DNA of 38,689 nucleotides from a virus. Below are positions 31,301 through 38,440 of the stretch, one piece after another. Every line of letters starts with the position of its first letter. Position 1 is the stretch's first letter. The stretch covers positions 1-38,689 of the IMG/VR virus record IMGVR_UViG_3300007735_000704. One strand, given 5' to 3'. The notes under the pieces were generated by a model. That model made no database searches and was not told where the DNA came from. It worked only from the letters and a program-made list of their open reading frames with translations. The position numbers were made by a program, and so were the translations under genes.

Positions 31301-34300
31301 GGTAACCGCAAACTGTCCTTTGATTTCCGGCTGAGAGATTGAAATGGTTGACTTCAGTACGGTCGGATCGCCAGTCAGCTCCTTCATAATTGCGGCCTTA
31401 GCCTTCTCTTTGGCCTCGCTGATAGAGAACGCCGAGATGGTTTCAGTCGCAGCCTTTTCACGGGCTGGCTTGCCCTGTGTCTTGGTTTTGTACGTGTAGT
31501 CGAACTGGTACAGCGAATTGACCGCACGCTGTCCTTTGACCGAACGGATGGCTTGGGTGGATGGCTGGCTTGGGTCGGCTTCTGAAGCCGCCATGAACCG
31601 CGCTCCTACATCCCCCTCTTGTCGAACCGCCCCGAGTTCTTGCCGGCCTTCTTCTCGGCCTTGCGTGCTGTCGATAGCGCGATTGCGACCGCCTGCTTCT
31701 GCGGTTTGCCGGACTTCATTTCCGACCGGATATTGCTGCTGACGGACTTCTGGCTGTAGCCTTGCTTGAGTGGCATAGTCTTTTTCTGCTTTGAGTTTTG
31801 CTTGTCCTTCGGTGTCGAAAATCCCGGCGGTTGATCCATCGGGGCCATACAGGCGGAACTTTCCGTTCTTCGACAAGATTCGATAGCCGCCCACCAGGTC
31901 GCTCTGGACGCTGGTCTCACCAACCTGCTCGGCAGGCTGGAAGTTGAGCTGGGTGCGGCGGTAGCTCGACTGCTCTCCCATGTCACCGGACCACGGGATT
32001 TCCGTTCCGGTGGTGTTGGTGTTCTGGACGCGCTCAATCCGCAGGTCCTGGTAGACCGACCCGCCCTTGCGACTGGCTTCGTAGCCAGCGGTCGGCAGGT
32101 TGATCATGGTGTCGCCCTTCTTGGGGACGGCGCCCATCACCTCATTGAAGAAGTTGCGCTTCTTGGCACCTTCAATACCGCCACCGAGAGCCTCTGCGGA
32201 AGGCGCGGCGTTCTGCTCCGCAATGTTCTTCAGGTACACGTCCTTGAGCGTGGACATGGCCTGATCGTAATTGCCGAACAGGTTCTTGTAGGCGGGCTTG
32301 GTCAGGGCCTTGTACATCCGGGCCTGCACTTTGCCCCAGTCGACAGCCTTGATGTTCACGCCACCCTTGCTGTTGATTGAGATCCCGTAGGGCAGGAAAA
32401 GCTTCTCGGACTCTCCGAACACGCCAGACTTGCCCGTGGAACCGTAGACCTTCCAGTACCTTCCCTCCATCAGCGTGCCGTCGCGGATGGCTGTGGCGAT
32501 GTCGATCAGGCTGCGCGATGTGGACGGGCTGAAGATACCGCTCTTCGACACAGCATCGGCCTCGGCAAGACTCAGCCGACCTTCGATGATCGGGTTGCCC
32601 TTAGCGTCGAGCCCGCTGACACTGCCACGCTCGTTCTGTGGCACAGTCTCAATGACCTGCATCGTGCGGTTGGCCACGTCCGCAGTCTTGGCGGCCAGCT
32701 CTGCCTTCGACAACGGCCTGACAATGCTGCCGTCTGGGGCAGTCATAAACAGATCCGAGTATCCCCGGGCCATGATCAGCGCATTCTGCTGCGCCTTGGT
32801 CATCTTGTTGATGTCCACCTTCTGCTCGGTTGGCTCGTAGCCTTCCTTCGGAGTCACCAAGTTCTTGATGGCATCTTCCATCCAGTCGAGCTTGATGCGC
32901 CGTCCGTTGGCGTCGTAGAAGGTACGGGCAACAGGGTCGAAACCAGCCTGCAATGCACGCCTAGTGAAACGCTCGGAGACAGCCTCCTTGGCGTTGTTGA
33001 ATGCTAGCTCAAAAAAGGACGGAATCCGACCCGGCAGCATCGTCTTCGGGTCTTTGCCTTTGAGCATTTCCTGCGTGTAGTACGCGGCAAACTCATCGGT
33101 GATGCGGTTGAGAGCATTGATCTGTTGTGCGCGTTCAAGAGCGGGATCAAATGCATCTCTTAACTCGGCTCGAATTCGGTCTGAAATGACGCGCCCACCT
33201 CTTGATTCAAGTTTGTCTGCGTAAGCGTTCGCAAAATCAGTGAACTGTTTCTTAAAATCAGGATCTTGAGATGACGTGTCGATGACCTTTCCTCCAAGCA
33301 TATCCTTTATTGCTTGGGTAATGCGTGCGTGAAGTATTTCGTGCGGAAGCGTATCTGGGCTAGCTCTGTCAACATTGATCAAGACGGTTGGCTTTCCGCT
33401 CTTGATGTTGTCTGGCCCAATCGAAACACCGGCATAGTTCACCGTCTGCAGAGCAGTCGGAACCGTGTCTGCATCGGTGTGGAAGATAACTTCAATTCCA
33501 CCGCTTTCAGCACCCGCAATTTCGGACAGAGCCTTGGTAAGCTGCTTGTTGTTGAGGCGTCCATACAAGGTAGCGCGTGCCTCGGAGTCCTTGATGGTCG
33601 AAGTTTGCTCTCCGGAAACTGGGTCAACGTAGGTGAACTGCACCTCGGTAGGCCGAGTGTTCAGATCGTCCACCGCGGTCTGTCGGACACGAGCACCATT
33701 AAACACGTTAGACTCAACAGCCTTGGCAATTTTGAATCCGCCATCAAAAACACCAAAGGCAGCGCCACTGCCAATAGCGGCTGAAATTGCGTCCGCCTCC
33801 TCTCCGCTCATTGCCGCAAGCAATCCACCACCAGCGGCAGCGCCTGTCATTGGAACAAGGATATTCGCAGCCAGCTTGACTGGTGTTTCAAGACCGCTTC
33901 TTGCAAGAGCGGTTCCTAGCGCACGAGCTTTTGAAGAAGCGCCTTCAGCAGCAGCAATGCGCTCCCCTGCGCCTAGAAGTCCCCTCTGGGTCGGAGTCAG
34001 CGCGGGACCACGTGATGCCGCACCGGCCTCACCAACAGTCTCCATTGTGGCCCCTAGGCCTTTGGTTGCACCAATTGCTTGGGATGCAGTTCCCAGGACA
34101 GGAACATTCATCGTAATTGGAATGCCGGCGGCTTCACCAACTGCAATCGTGGTCGTCCCTTTGGAGACGCCCTCCTGCACAGCCTGACCCATCTGCGGAG
34201 ATCCGGTGACTTTAGCGGTGAGGCTTCCAGCCAAATTCTCAGGAACACGCCCAAGCTGGCTTACACGTTCTCCTGCCCCCCTAAGCATTTCGGCTGCACG

Positions 34301-35053
34301 CGGAATCTGAGCAACAGCTTGTTGAGCCATTACGGAAGCCAGCTTTCCACCTCCGGCAAAAGCAATGGATGACGGGTCCGCAAGGAATCCACCGACTTCA
34401 AGACCAGCCTGACCAATGGCTTCCTGCGGGATGTTGTAGGTCTGCAGGAACTCTTGAGAAGCTGGAACGCGCTGCTCTTGAGGTGCATTGGCTAGCGCCA
34501 ATTTTCGATCAATGTCTGCTTTCTCAAGAAAATCTACATACTTGATGTCATCAAGCATGGATTCCATACGAGCGCGATCCTCTTTGCTTTGGATGAGAAG
34601 AGGAAGTTGATCAAGTTTGTCTACTATGGAAGCTGAGATTCCTCGGTATAGGCTTTGAGCCTTCAGCTTTGCTTGAATCGCTGTTTCGGCAAAAGTTGCT
34701 GCGGCAACGTCGCCCTCAGTGGCTCCTTCAGGAGGCTGATAAATGTCGCCAATGGCTTCTCCAAGCCTGTAAGGAAGCGCTGCAATGTGGGCCAGTCCCG
34801 GCCCAAATGCAGCGGCGGCTCCCTTCAGGTCGATTGACTTTTCCTTTCCAACCTTCAGGTAGTCGAGGAACTCCTGCTTGGTGGGAGTGTAGTCGGTCTG
34901 CGCTGCCTTGTACTGCAGCACCTTATTGTAGGAGTCCTCTGGGGTGGGATCGACCTCGATGCCTCCCTGCACAAAACCGCCTTGCGCCATCGGAGGCGCG
35001 GCTTGTTGCTGCGGCTCTGCGTCGACAACAATTCCGCCTTCAACGAATGGCAT
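28316..35053 (-). CDS. Giant polyvalent protein (metallopeptidase, acetyltransferase-like, ADP-ribosyltransferase)
   Basis: The 2245-residue protein is a multidomain phage polyvalent protein, probably injected with DNA to modify host targets. A zinc-peptidase HEILH motif lies at 571-575 in a helical region. An acetyltransferase-like segment is at about 1745-1865 (GFRPVARVPF...PDVVLMV). An ADP-ribosyltransferase domain begins with GPVYHGTPTGG (about 1960-2010). A GGYR/LRLYGP module is repeated at about 1055-1091 and 2203-2245. Short RYMP-like motifs sit at 1152, 1708, 1923 and 2187, at module borders. The N-terminal part (34 kb side) is lower in GC. Two small frames are embedded. Confidence 0.8.
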   Translation of the reverse strand: MPFVEGGIVVDAEPQQQAAPPMAQGGFVQGGIEVDPTPEDSYNKVLQYKAAQTDYTPTKQEFLDYLKVGKEKSIDLKGAAAAFGPGLAHIAALPYRLGEAIGDIYQPPEGATEGDVAAATFAETAIQAKLKAQSLYRGISASIVDKLDQLPLLIQSKEDRARMESMLDDIKYVDFLEKADIDRKLALANAPQEQRVPASQEFLQTYNIPQEAIGQAGLEVGGFLADPSSIAFAGGGKLASVMAQQAVAQIPRAAEMLRGAGERVSQLGRVPENLAGSLTAKVTGSPQMGQAVQEGVSKGTTTIAVGEAAGIPITMNVPVLGTASQAIGATKGLGATMETVGEAGAASRGPALTPTQRGLLGAGERIAAAEGASSKARALGTALARSGLETPVKLAANILVPMTGAAAGGGLLAAMSGEEADAISAAIGSGAAFGVFDGGFKIAKAVESNVFNGARVRQTAVDDLNTRPTEVQFTYVDPVSGEQTSTIKDSEARATLYGRLNNKQLTKALSEIAGAESGGIEVIFHTDADTVPTALQTVNYAGVSIGPDNIKSGKPTVLINVDRASPDTLPHEILHARITQAIKDMLGGKVIDTSSQDPDFKKQFTDFANAYADKLESRGGRVISDRIRAELRDAFDPALERAQQINALNRITDEFAAYYTQEMLKGKDPKTMLPGRIPSFFELAFNNAKEAVSERFTRRALQAGFDPVARTFYDANGRRIKLDWMEDAIKNLVTPKEGYEPTEQKVDINKMTKAQQNALIMARGYSDLFMTAPDGSIVRPLSKAELAAKTADVANRTMQVIETVPQNERGSVSGLDAKGNPIIEGRLSLAEADAVSKSGIFSPSTSRSLIDIATAIRDGTLMEGRYWKVYGSTGKSGVFGESEKLFLPYGISINSKGGVNIKAVDWGKVQARMYKALTKPAYKNLFGNYDQAMSTLKDVYLKNIAEQNAAPSAEALGGGIEGAKKRNFFNEVMGAVPKKGDTMINLPTAGYEASRKGGSVYQDLRIERVQNTNTTGTEIPWSGDMGEQSSYRRTQLNFQPAEQVGETSVQSDLVGGYRILSKNGKFRLYGPDGSTAGIFDTEGQAKLKAEKDYATQARLQPEVRQQQYPVGNEVRQTAEAGGRNRAIDSTQGREEGRQELGAVRQEGDVGARFMAASEADPSQPSTQAIRSVKGQRAVNSLYQFDYTYKTKTQGKPAREKAATETISAFSISEAKEKAKAAIMKELTGDPTVLKSTISISQPEIKGQFAVTELTGKPADPKSPKIVLNPGTPQKFASMFNAVDAALNLVKDSPALGLDSDGWIKAYSRALNGSRASVPPAPLRLAQWVQDNGAFRKFIEDGLQRNPELVKSAVGGLNALQPIHELARQGQIPSKMVALHMFWGLLSRMLDPYNQEAGWARLTSEPKVLRLIEDSVEGRYKFTKDQWKEIVSTKMSEFPDVSVGRNAIQNANAFHEMLSRWNGRWDELTGIINNPDLTGPQMRRQFNEKGFGGAGIKHKVLSFVLATLARNDVFVGDRWQVVNLWFPHLEKAAAARKAQGGSTEVFAYDRNGVPEDTTGAYKVIGGMLNNETVAETAYSLIENGMRKIAAESPWLREMLGREPQPFDIHWLTWNIIKNEPVGHSSLDATAKFLTENLYGDPEFAQKFAETEKRTEKYAKGVFDVFSVKGQERPQIRQRPGADDGGAGAAGIGPDAGRSPGGPAGPESARYLPAGGAEENIGGRLSVGRFGVDPAVRGSDFAEAIRRTKVEHPFGFAVDDKGTEFYTNPSTKLFLSEDGLAGVAVTDYGDLVSVFKHPQSSADIKPILAEAANRSQTLDAFDVNGFLPNLYGNLGFRPVARVPFNREFAPPGWRYDLAGEPDVVLMVRDLPGVSGAPQITGKNYAEVKSKVPSVDYDTAVKLQQEAKQRIAEASQQPQGEVGAQRYMPSDTDYLSAVQKGDTQAAQRMVDEAAKAAGYTVGPVYHGTPTGGFNVFNKRMRGETSGVSREAFSFTTNQKAAENYSKRLGDEAVRLDAGLRVANDAMRRFDDDMAAQEYFSSKGYTSVEDGMLPEFDWGSIEDVPEFIKELRGYAKDLKPINPDLATSFIDAAKVMSSTKAVPEVKRVFLRIPQNTPVFQATPATLGMVMRDFSAEREPTKAGIVELPGNERIYYVADSSQVKLADPVTKDAQGNVIPLSQRFKATSEDIRYMPQPDSSMPGAYSFQGGYRAIPGKTKGSLRLYGPAGSLIGIAASLDEAQRILRRKAK
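29809..30069 (-). CDS. Embedded small gene candidate in the polyvalent gene
   Basis: In another frame from the polyvalent protein, an ATG at 30069 is preceded at six bases by AAAGGAG and opens an 86-codon frame (MSSQSKVKSALKSGKGPEPT, then MEELVRQVSGLMRAG). It reads like a helical, soluble protein. The main frame is of low complexity here (Gly/Ala/Pro/Arg-rich), as often seen where two frames share DNA. No family is recognised. It could be a chance frame. Confidence 0.4.
   Translation of the reverse strand: MSSQSKVKSALKSGKGPEPTMEELVRQVSGLMRAGVREDLRDQNPPATSQPEAPRKTLADVYRSAGSGLTLQFEDQTSPRQSGGPR
31606..31776 (-). CDS. Embedded small phage protein (MPLKQG...PQKQAVAIAL family)
   Basis: In another frame from the polyvalent protein, an ATG at 31776 opens a 56-residue frame: MPLKQGYSQKSVSSNIRSEM, then KSGKPQKQAVAIALSTARKA. 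I recognise this sequence type as a widespread small phage protein, normally a free-standing gene. Recognisable sequence in the second frame makes overlapping coding likely. The main frame is low complexity here (Gln/Arg/Glu-rich). No good ribosome site is visible upstream. The function is unknown. Confidence 0.6.
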   Translation of the reverse strand: MPLKQGYSQKSVSSNIRSEMKSGKPQKQAVAIALSTARKAEKKAGKNSGRFDKRGM

Positions 35054-35056
35054 AGG

Positions 35057-36544
35057 TTAGTCTTGGATGTACTCGGCGTATTTGCCGGTTGCAGGATTGA
35101 AAACGAGGCCGCGTGTTACACCGGCAGCTTTCATTTCGGCTGGGGATTGGAAACGCTGAAGGTTCTGAGCTTGGCTTTGCTGTGAGACTGAACGCCATTT
35201 GGCAATGGTGTTTTGCGGCAGAACAGCATTTTCAGGCACACCGCGAATCTTTGCCTGGCTGATGATATCCTGAATGGTGGGCTGCGCTGCATTGATCGAA
35301 CCACGCACAATAGCTTCAGCGGAACTCTTGATTTCCTTGCGGACTTCAGGCGTCAGCTTGTTGCCGGTAGCGTAGCTGTTGTACCAGTTCTGAACCTGTG
35401 TCGGAAGGCTGCCAGCGTTTCCGAGTGTCTTGAACTCTCCCTCACGAACGACGCTTCCAGGGTCAAGCGCCTTCATGTACTTCATTATCAAAGCAATGTC
35501 AGCGGCAGGAGTGGTTCCCAGCTCCTTCATCTCATCAAGGATCTTCACCTGCTCATTCAGCGCGGTGAACTCCGGCAGCTTCATCAATGAGCTCTGGGTG
35601 TCGTTCGCCCACTTCTGTTGAGCCTCCGGCAGCTTGTCGATCTCAGCCTGTACTTGAGGCTGCGCTTTAATTGGAGCACCAGCAGCTTTGCCGGAGATCA
35701 TTGGCTGAACGTAGTCAGTGCCCGGGACAGGCATAGAGGTGACAGTAGCCGGCAATCCGTATTCCACCTTGGTTCCCTCGGGACCGACAGTAGCACCGAG
35801 CGCGGTCATTCCTGCTGGAACAGCCTGACCAATTTTGCGCATCATCGGAATCAGCGCTTGCACCTGCTTTTGAGTCATCTTGCCGCCATACTTGTCGATG
35901 ACTTCTTGAGTCACGTCGGCATACGGAGCGGTCGGCCCTTGTCCCGGCTGACGTGCATACAAGTCCATCATTGCCTGCGTGAAATACGGAGCACCGGCCT
36001 CTTCGCGCTGCGCCTCGCCCAACTGCAACGCACCCAGCGCCAACTGCTGGCGGGTCGCTTGGTCGCGCAGTTGGTTCTGCTGATCAGTCCGATACTGGTT
36101 CAGCACCATCACGGCATCACCGAGAGCTGCCTTCTTCTTGGCAAGGCTCATGTCTACAAACTTCTCGCCAAGGACGTTTGAGAACTTGTTGAGCATCTCG
36201 CGGTCGGCCTGCACCTGCTGGGTGTAGCGCGGGATGTCCTGCTCGGTGACGCCTTGGGGAAGTTGTCCGGTCTCGGTGTACTGCTGGATTGCGATGTACT
36301 TCGGATCCGACGCAAGCTGCTGCTGATACAGCCCGACAAGCGTCTCGCGGCTTTGATCTGCAGCCTCGGTCTCGGCCTTCTTGGTGCGGTACTGCTCAAT
36401 GGCCTTGCCCAGTCCCTGCCCCATGGCAGCAATTCCCATGGCCAGATTGCGGCCCGGGGCAGTGGCGGCCTCCATGTAACCGGGAGGCAGCGGGCCGGTG
36501 TCGCCGCGTCCCGTATATGGTGTGGAGTAGCCGTATGTTGCCAT
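35057..36544 (-). CDS. Internal virion or ejection-type protein
   Basis: The 495-residue protein is helical with Ala-, Gln- and Glu-rich stretches. It contains the ALDPGSVVREGEFKTLGNAG motif, which I recognise in many phage internal virion or ejection proteins encoded next to polyvalent genes. It lies three bases upstream of the polyvalent start. The N-terminus has a Gly-rich basic patch (GYSTPYTGRGDTG). It probably helps DNA or protein passage into the host during infection. A tail-tip component is the alternative. Confidence 0.7.
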   Translation of the reverse strand: MATYGYSTPYTGRGDTGPLPPGYMEAATAPGRNLAMGIAAMGQGLGKAIEQYRTKKAETEAADQSRETLVGLYQQQLASDPKYIAIQQYTETGQLPQGVTEQDIPRYTQQVQADREMLNKFSNVLGEKFVDMSLAKKKAALGDAVMVLNQYRTDQQNQLRDQATRQQLALGALQLGEAQREEAGAPYFTQAMMDLYARQPGQGPTAPYADVTQEVIDKYGGKMTQKQVQALIPMMRKIGQAVPAGMTALGATVGPEGTKVEYGLPATVTSMPVPGTDYVQPMISGKAAGAPIKAQPQVQAEIDKLPEAQQKWANDTQSSLMKLPEFTALNEQVKILDEMKELGTTPAADIALIMKYMKALDPGSVVREGEFKTLGNAGSLPTQVQNWYNSYATGNKLTPEVRKEIKSSAEAIVRGSINAAQPTIQDIISQAKIRGVPENAVLPQNTIAKWRSVSQQSQAQNLQRFQSPAEMKAAGVTRGLVFNPATGKYAEYIQD

Positions 36545-36547
36545 AAA

Positions 36548-36970
36548 TTAGCTGTGTTGAGAGTGATACGCGAACTCGCGCAGTTTCAAGCTGATAGCCC
36601 TCATGTGCTTGTATCCCCCGATTATCCAAGCCACTTGGAGAATCATGTCATTCCCACAGAGCCGTAGGACATCGGCTGTCTGACGCTTCCATTCCTCGTC
36701 AGACTTCTCCCAAGCTACGGAGTCGGCGTAGGTGCTGGTGATCTGCGCGATGACGGGCTGCAGTCGGAACCAGTTGTCGATGTAGAACGGGGTCGAGTAC
36801 AGGCTGTTGGCCTGCATCATCACGTCTAGGAATGCCTCTGGGGTGAACGGAACGTCCCCGTCAACCAAGTCGTCGATGGCATGGCAGTAGGCATGGAAGG
36901 CCGTGATGAACACCACAGCGTTGTGGTTGCCACCAGCGGCATCAAAGTAGAGCTGGCCTAGTTTGTTCAT
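36548..36970 (-). CDS. Helical phage protein with DDxxD motif
   Basis: From the ATG at 36970 (ATGA overlap with the cupin-like gene) this is 140 residues. It is all-helical and contains ITAFHAYCHAIDDLVDGD (DDLVD), similar to the first Asp-rich motif of squalene/phytoene synthases (YCxxxDDxVD). No second DDxxD motif was found, so enzymatic activity is doubtful. I recognise similar small phage proteins near internal virion genes; their function is unknown. Confidence 0.6.
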   Translation of the reverse strand: MNKLGQLYFDAAGGNHNAVVFITAFHAYCHAIDDLVDGDVPFTPEAFLDVMMQANSLYSTPFYIDNWFRLQPVIAQITSTYADSVAWEKSDEEWKRQTADVLRLCGNDMILQVAWIIGGYKHMRAISLKLREFAYHSQHS

Positions 36971-37296
36971 GCCGGGTGGAAGTCGATTGCCGCGGAGGTT
37001 GGGTTGCCGCTCCACCGTTCCAGATTTGCGAACACCGAGAACGACAGCGCGATAGCACTGTGCTGCACACCGGCTGGGACGAGTTTAGACCATCCGCAGT
37101 GATAGCTTGTGACGTGCTTGGACTTGTTTCCCATCATCCAGCGCATCGTCCCAAGGATGTGAATAATGCGGGAGTCGAACTGGCTGTGGGAGTGCGACGG
37201 GATCAACTCTCCAGCGGGACAAAACCAGACCTCAAGCTGCCATCGGAACAACCGAAAGAGCCTGATTCCTGTGCATCTCTGGAACTTGATGATCAC
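36967..37296 (-). CDS. Small cupin-like protein
   Basis: The 109-residue protein starts at GTG (37296, GTGA overlap). It has the short barrel pattern of a cupin: WFCPAGELIPSHSHSQFDSR, then IIHILGTMRWMMG and SKLVPAGVQHSA. Several His residues could bind metal. It may be a virion-associated or sugar-binding protein. The family assignment is from pattern only. Confidence 0.5.
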   Translation of the reverse strand: MIIKFQRCTGIRLFRLFRWQLEVWFCPAGELIPSHSHSQFDSRIIHILGTMRWMMGNKSKHVTSYHCGWSKLVPAGVQHSAIALSFSVFANLERWSGNPTSAAIDFHPA

Positions 37297-37649
37297 AAAG
37301 AGGACGCAAGGCCTTTGAGGCCTGCACCGGCGGCAGACGCTGCTCCGGTGATGTTGCTTCCCGCAGCCTTGATGCCGCCACCGATAGCCTCCAGCGCCTT
37401 GCCCTGCATCTCGTCGCGTTTTTCAAAAAGGCCCTGCTTAAACGCTAGAGCATCGTCGATCATGGTGTCATCCAGACCGAGTGCTTTGAGGCGCTTGCGT
37501 TGAGCCTCCACATCCGCGGTGGTGTTCTGGAAGTTGGTCATCATGGGTGCACCGTACCCACTTCCGGTCATCATGGGCCGCTGAGGCGCAAACTGAGTCA
37601 TCCCACCACCCTGACCGTATGGCATTGCCCCGGGATATCCGTAGTTCAT
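37293..37649 (-). CDS. Small virion protein with Gly/Met-rich N-terminus
   Basis: The 118-residue protein has an N-terminal Gly-, Met- and Pro-rich tail. A helical region (TTADVEAQRKRLKALGLDDT) and an Ala/Gly-rich C-terminus (GSNITGAASAAGAGLKGLAS) follow. Such Ala/Gly ends are common in internal virion or ejection proteins. Its ATG overlaps the preceding stop. The role is inferred from composition and location. Confidence 0.6.
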   Translation of the reverse strand: MNYGYPGAMPYGQGGGMTQFAPQRPMMTGSGYGAPMMTNFQNTTADVEAQRKRLKALGLDDTMIDDALAFKQGLFEKRDEMQGKALEAIGGGIKAAGSNITGAASAAGAGLKGLASSL

Positions 37650-38440
37650 AGGCTGGATGCAGCGGACATACCGGCGCCGATCAGCGCGGTGGTGTTGGCG
37701 GCGGAAGCGGTACGTGCCGCAAGCTGGGATTGCTGATTGCCGGACATGATGTTGGCAGCGTACTGCGACTCCGGATTGAAGAGCTGACCGGGATTGAATC
37801 CCTGCGCCTGACCGAGGAATCCCTGAGATCCTGCAAAGGCTTGAGAAGGCCTTCCAAGCACCTGCTGGAACACGTCGCCGTAGACGCCTTGCGAAGCCCC
37901 GAGTGCGCCCATGGCCTGTTGCTGACGCTGTTGTTGGAGGCCGGCTGCTGACATCTGGGAACGCACGGCTTCTGAAAGACCGGCAGTCGGGCTTCCAGCG
38001 AGACCGCGTGCGGCAAACGATCCGCGGGTCTGCTGCTCAACCATCCGCTGCTGCTCGGGCGTCAGCCGTGATCCAGCATTGAGACCAGATTGGGCCTGTG
38101 CGGTCAGCGTGTCAGCCAGAGCAGCTTGCTCCGGTGACGCGGCTTTGATCGCTGCACGGGCTTGAGGCCCAAGAGTCGAGATGTCAGCAATGTCGCCAGC
38201 CCGGGAACGTGAGCGTGCAGCGGCCTCCACCTCGCCCATGGTGGGCGCGATCTGCTCCTTGTAGAGTCTCAGGAGTTCCGGCGTGGCCTGCTGGAGGAGA
38301 CCAAGCTGCAGTGCCTGATACTTCGGAGCGAACTGGGCCTCCGCGGCATACTTCTGCGGTGCCAGATCAAGCTGTGCTTGAAGTGTGTCACGGGTTTCAG
38401 CCGCGTAATTCCGCGGTGCTGGTGCTTCAACTGATGCCAT
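37646..38440 (-). CDS. Internal virion or ejection-type protein
   Basis: The 264-residue protein is helical, Ala- and Gln-rich, with SRSRAGDIADISTLGPQAR and RGSFAARGLAGSPTAGLSEA segments and a hydrophobic Ala/Gly C-terminus. I recognise this type from proteins ejected with DNA in many phages. The ATG at 38440 lies 14 bases inside the previous gene. It leads a run of virion genes ending at the polyvalent protein. Confidence 0.65.
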   Translation of the reverse strand: MASVEAPAPRNYAAETRDTLQAQLDLAPQKYAAEAQFAPKYQALQLGLLQQATPELLRLYKEQIAPTMGEVEAAARSRSRAGDIADISTLGPQARAAIKAASPEQAALADTLTAQAQSGLNAGSRLTPEQQRMVEQQTRGSFAARGLAGSPTAGLSEAVRSQMSAAGLQQQRQQQAMGALGASQGVYGDVFQQVLGRPSQAFAGSQGFLGQAQGFNPGQLFNPESQYAANIMSGNQQSQLAARTASAANTTALIGAGMSAASSL

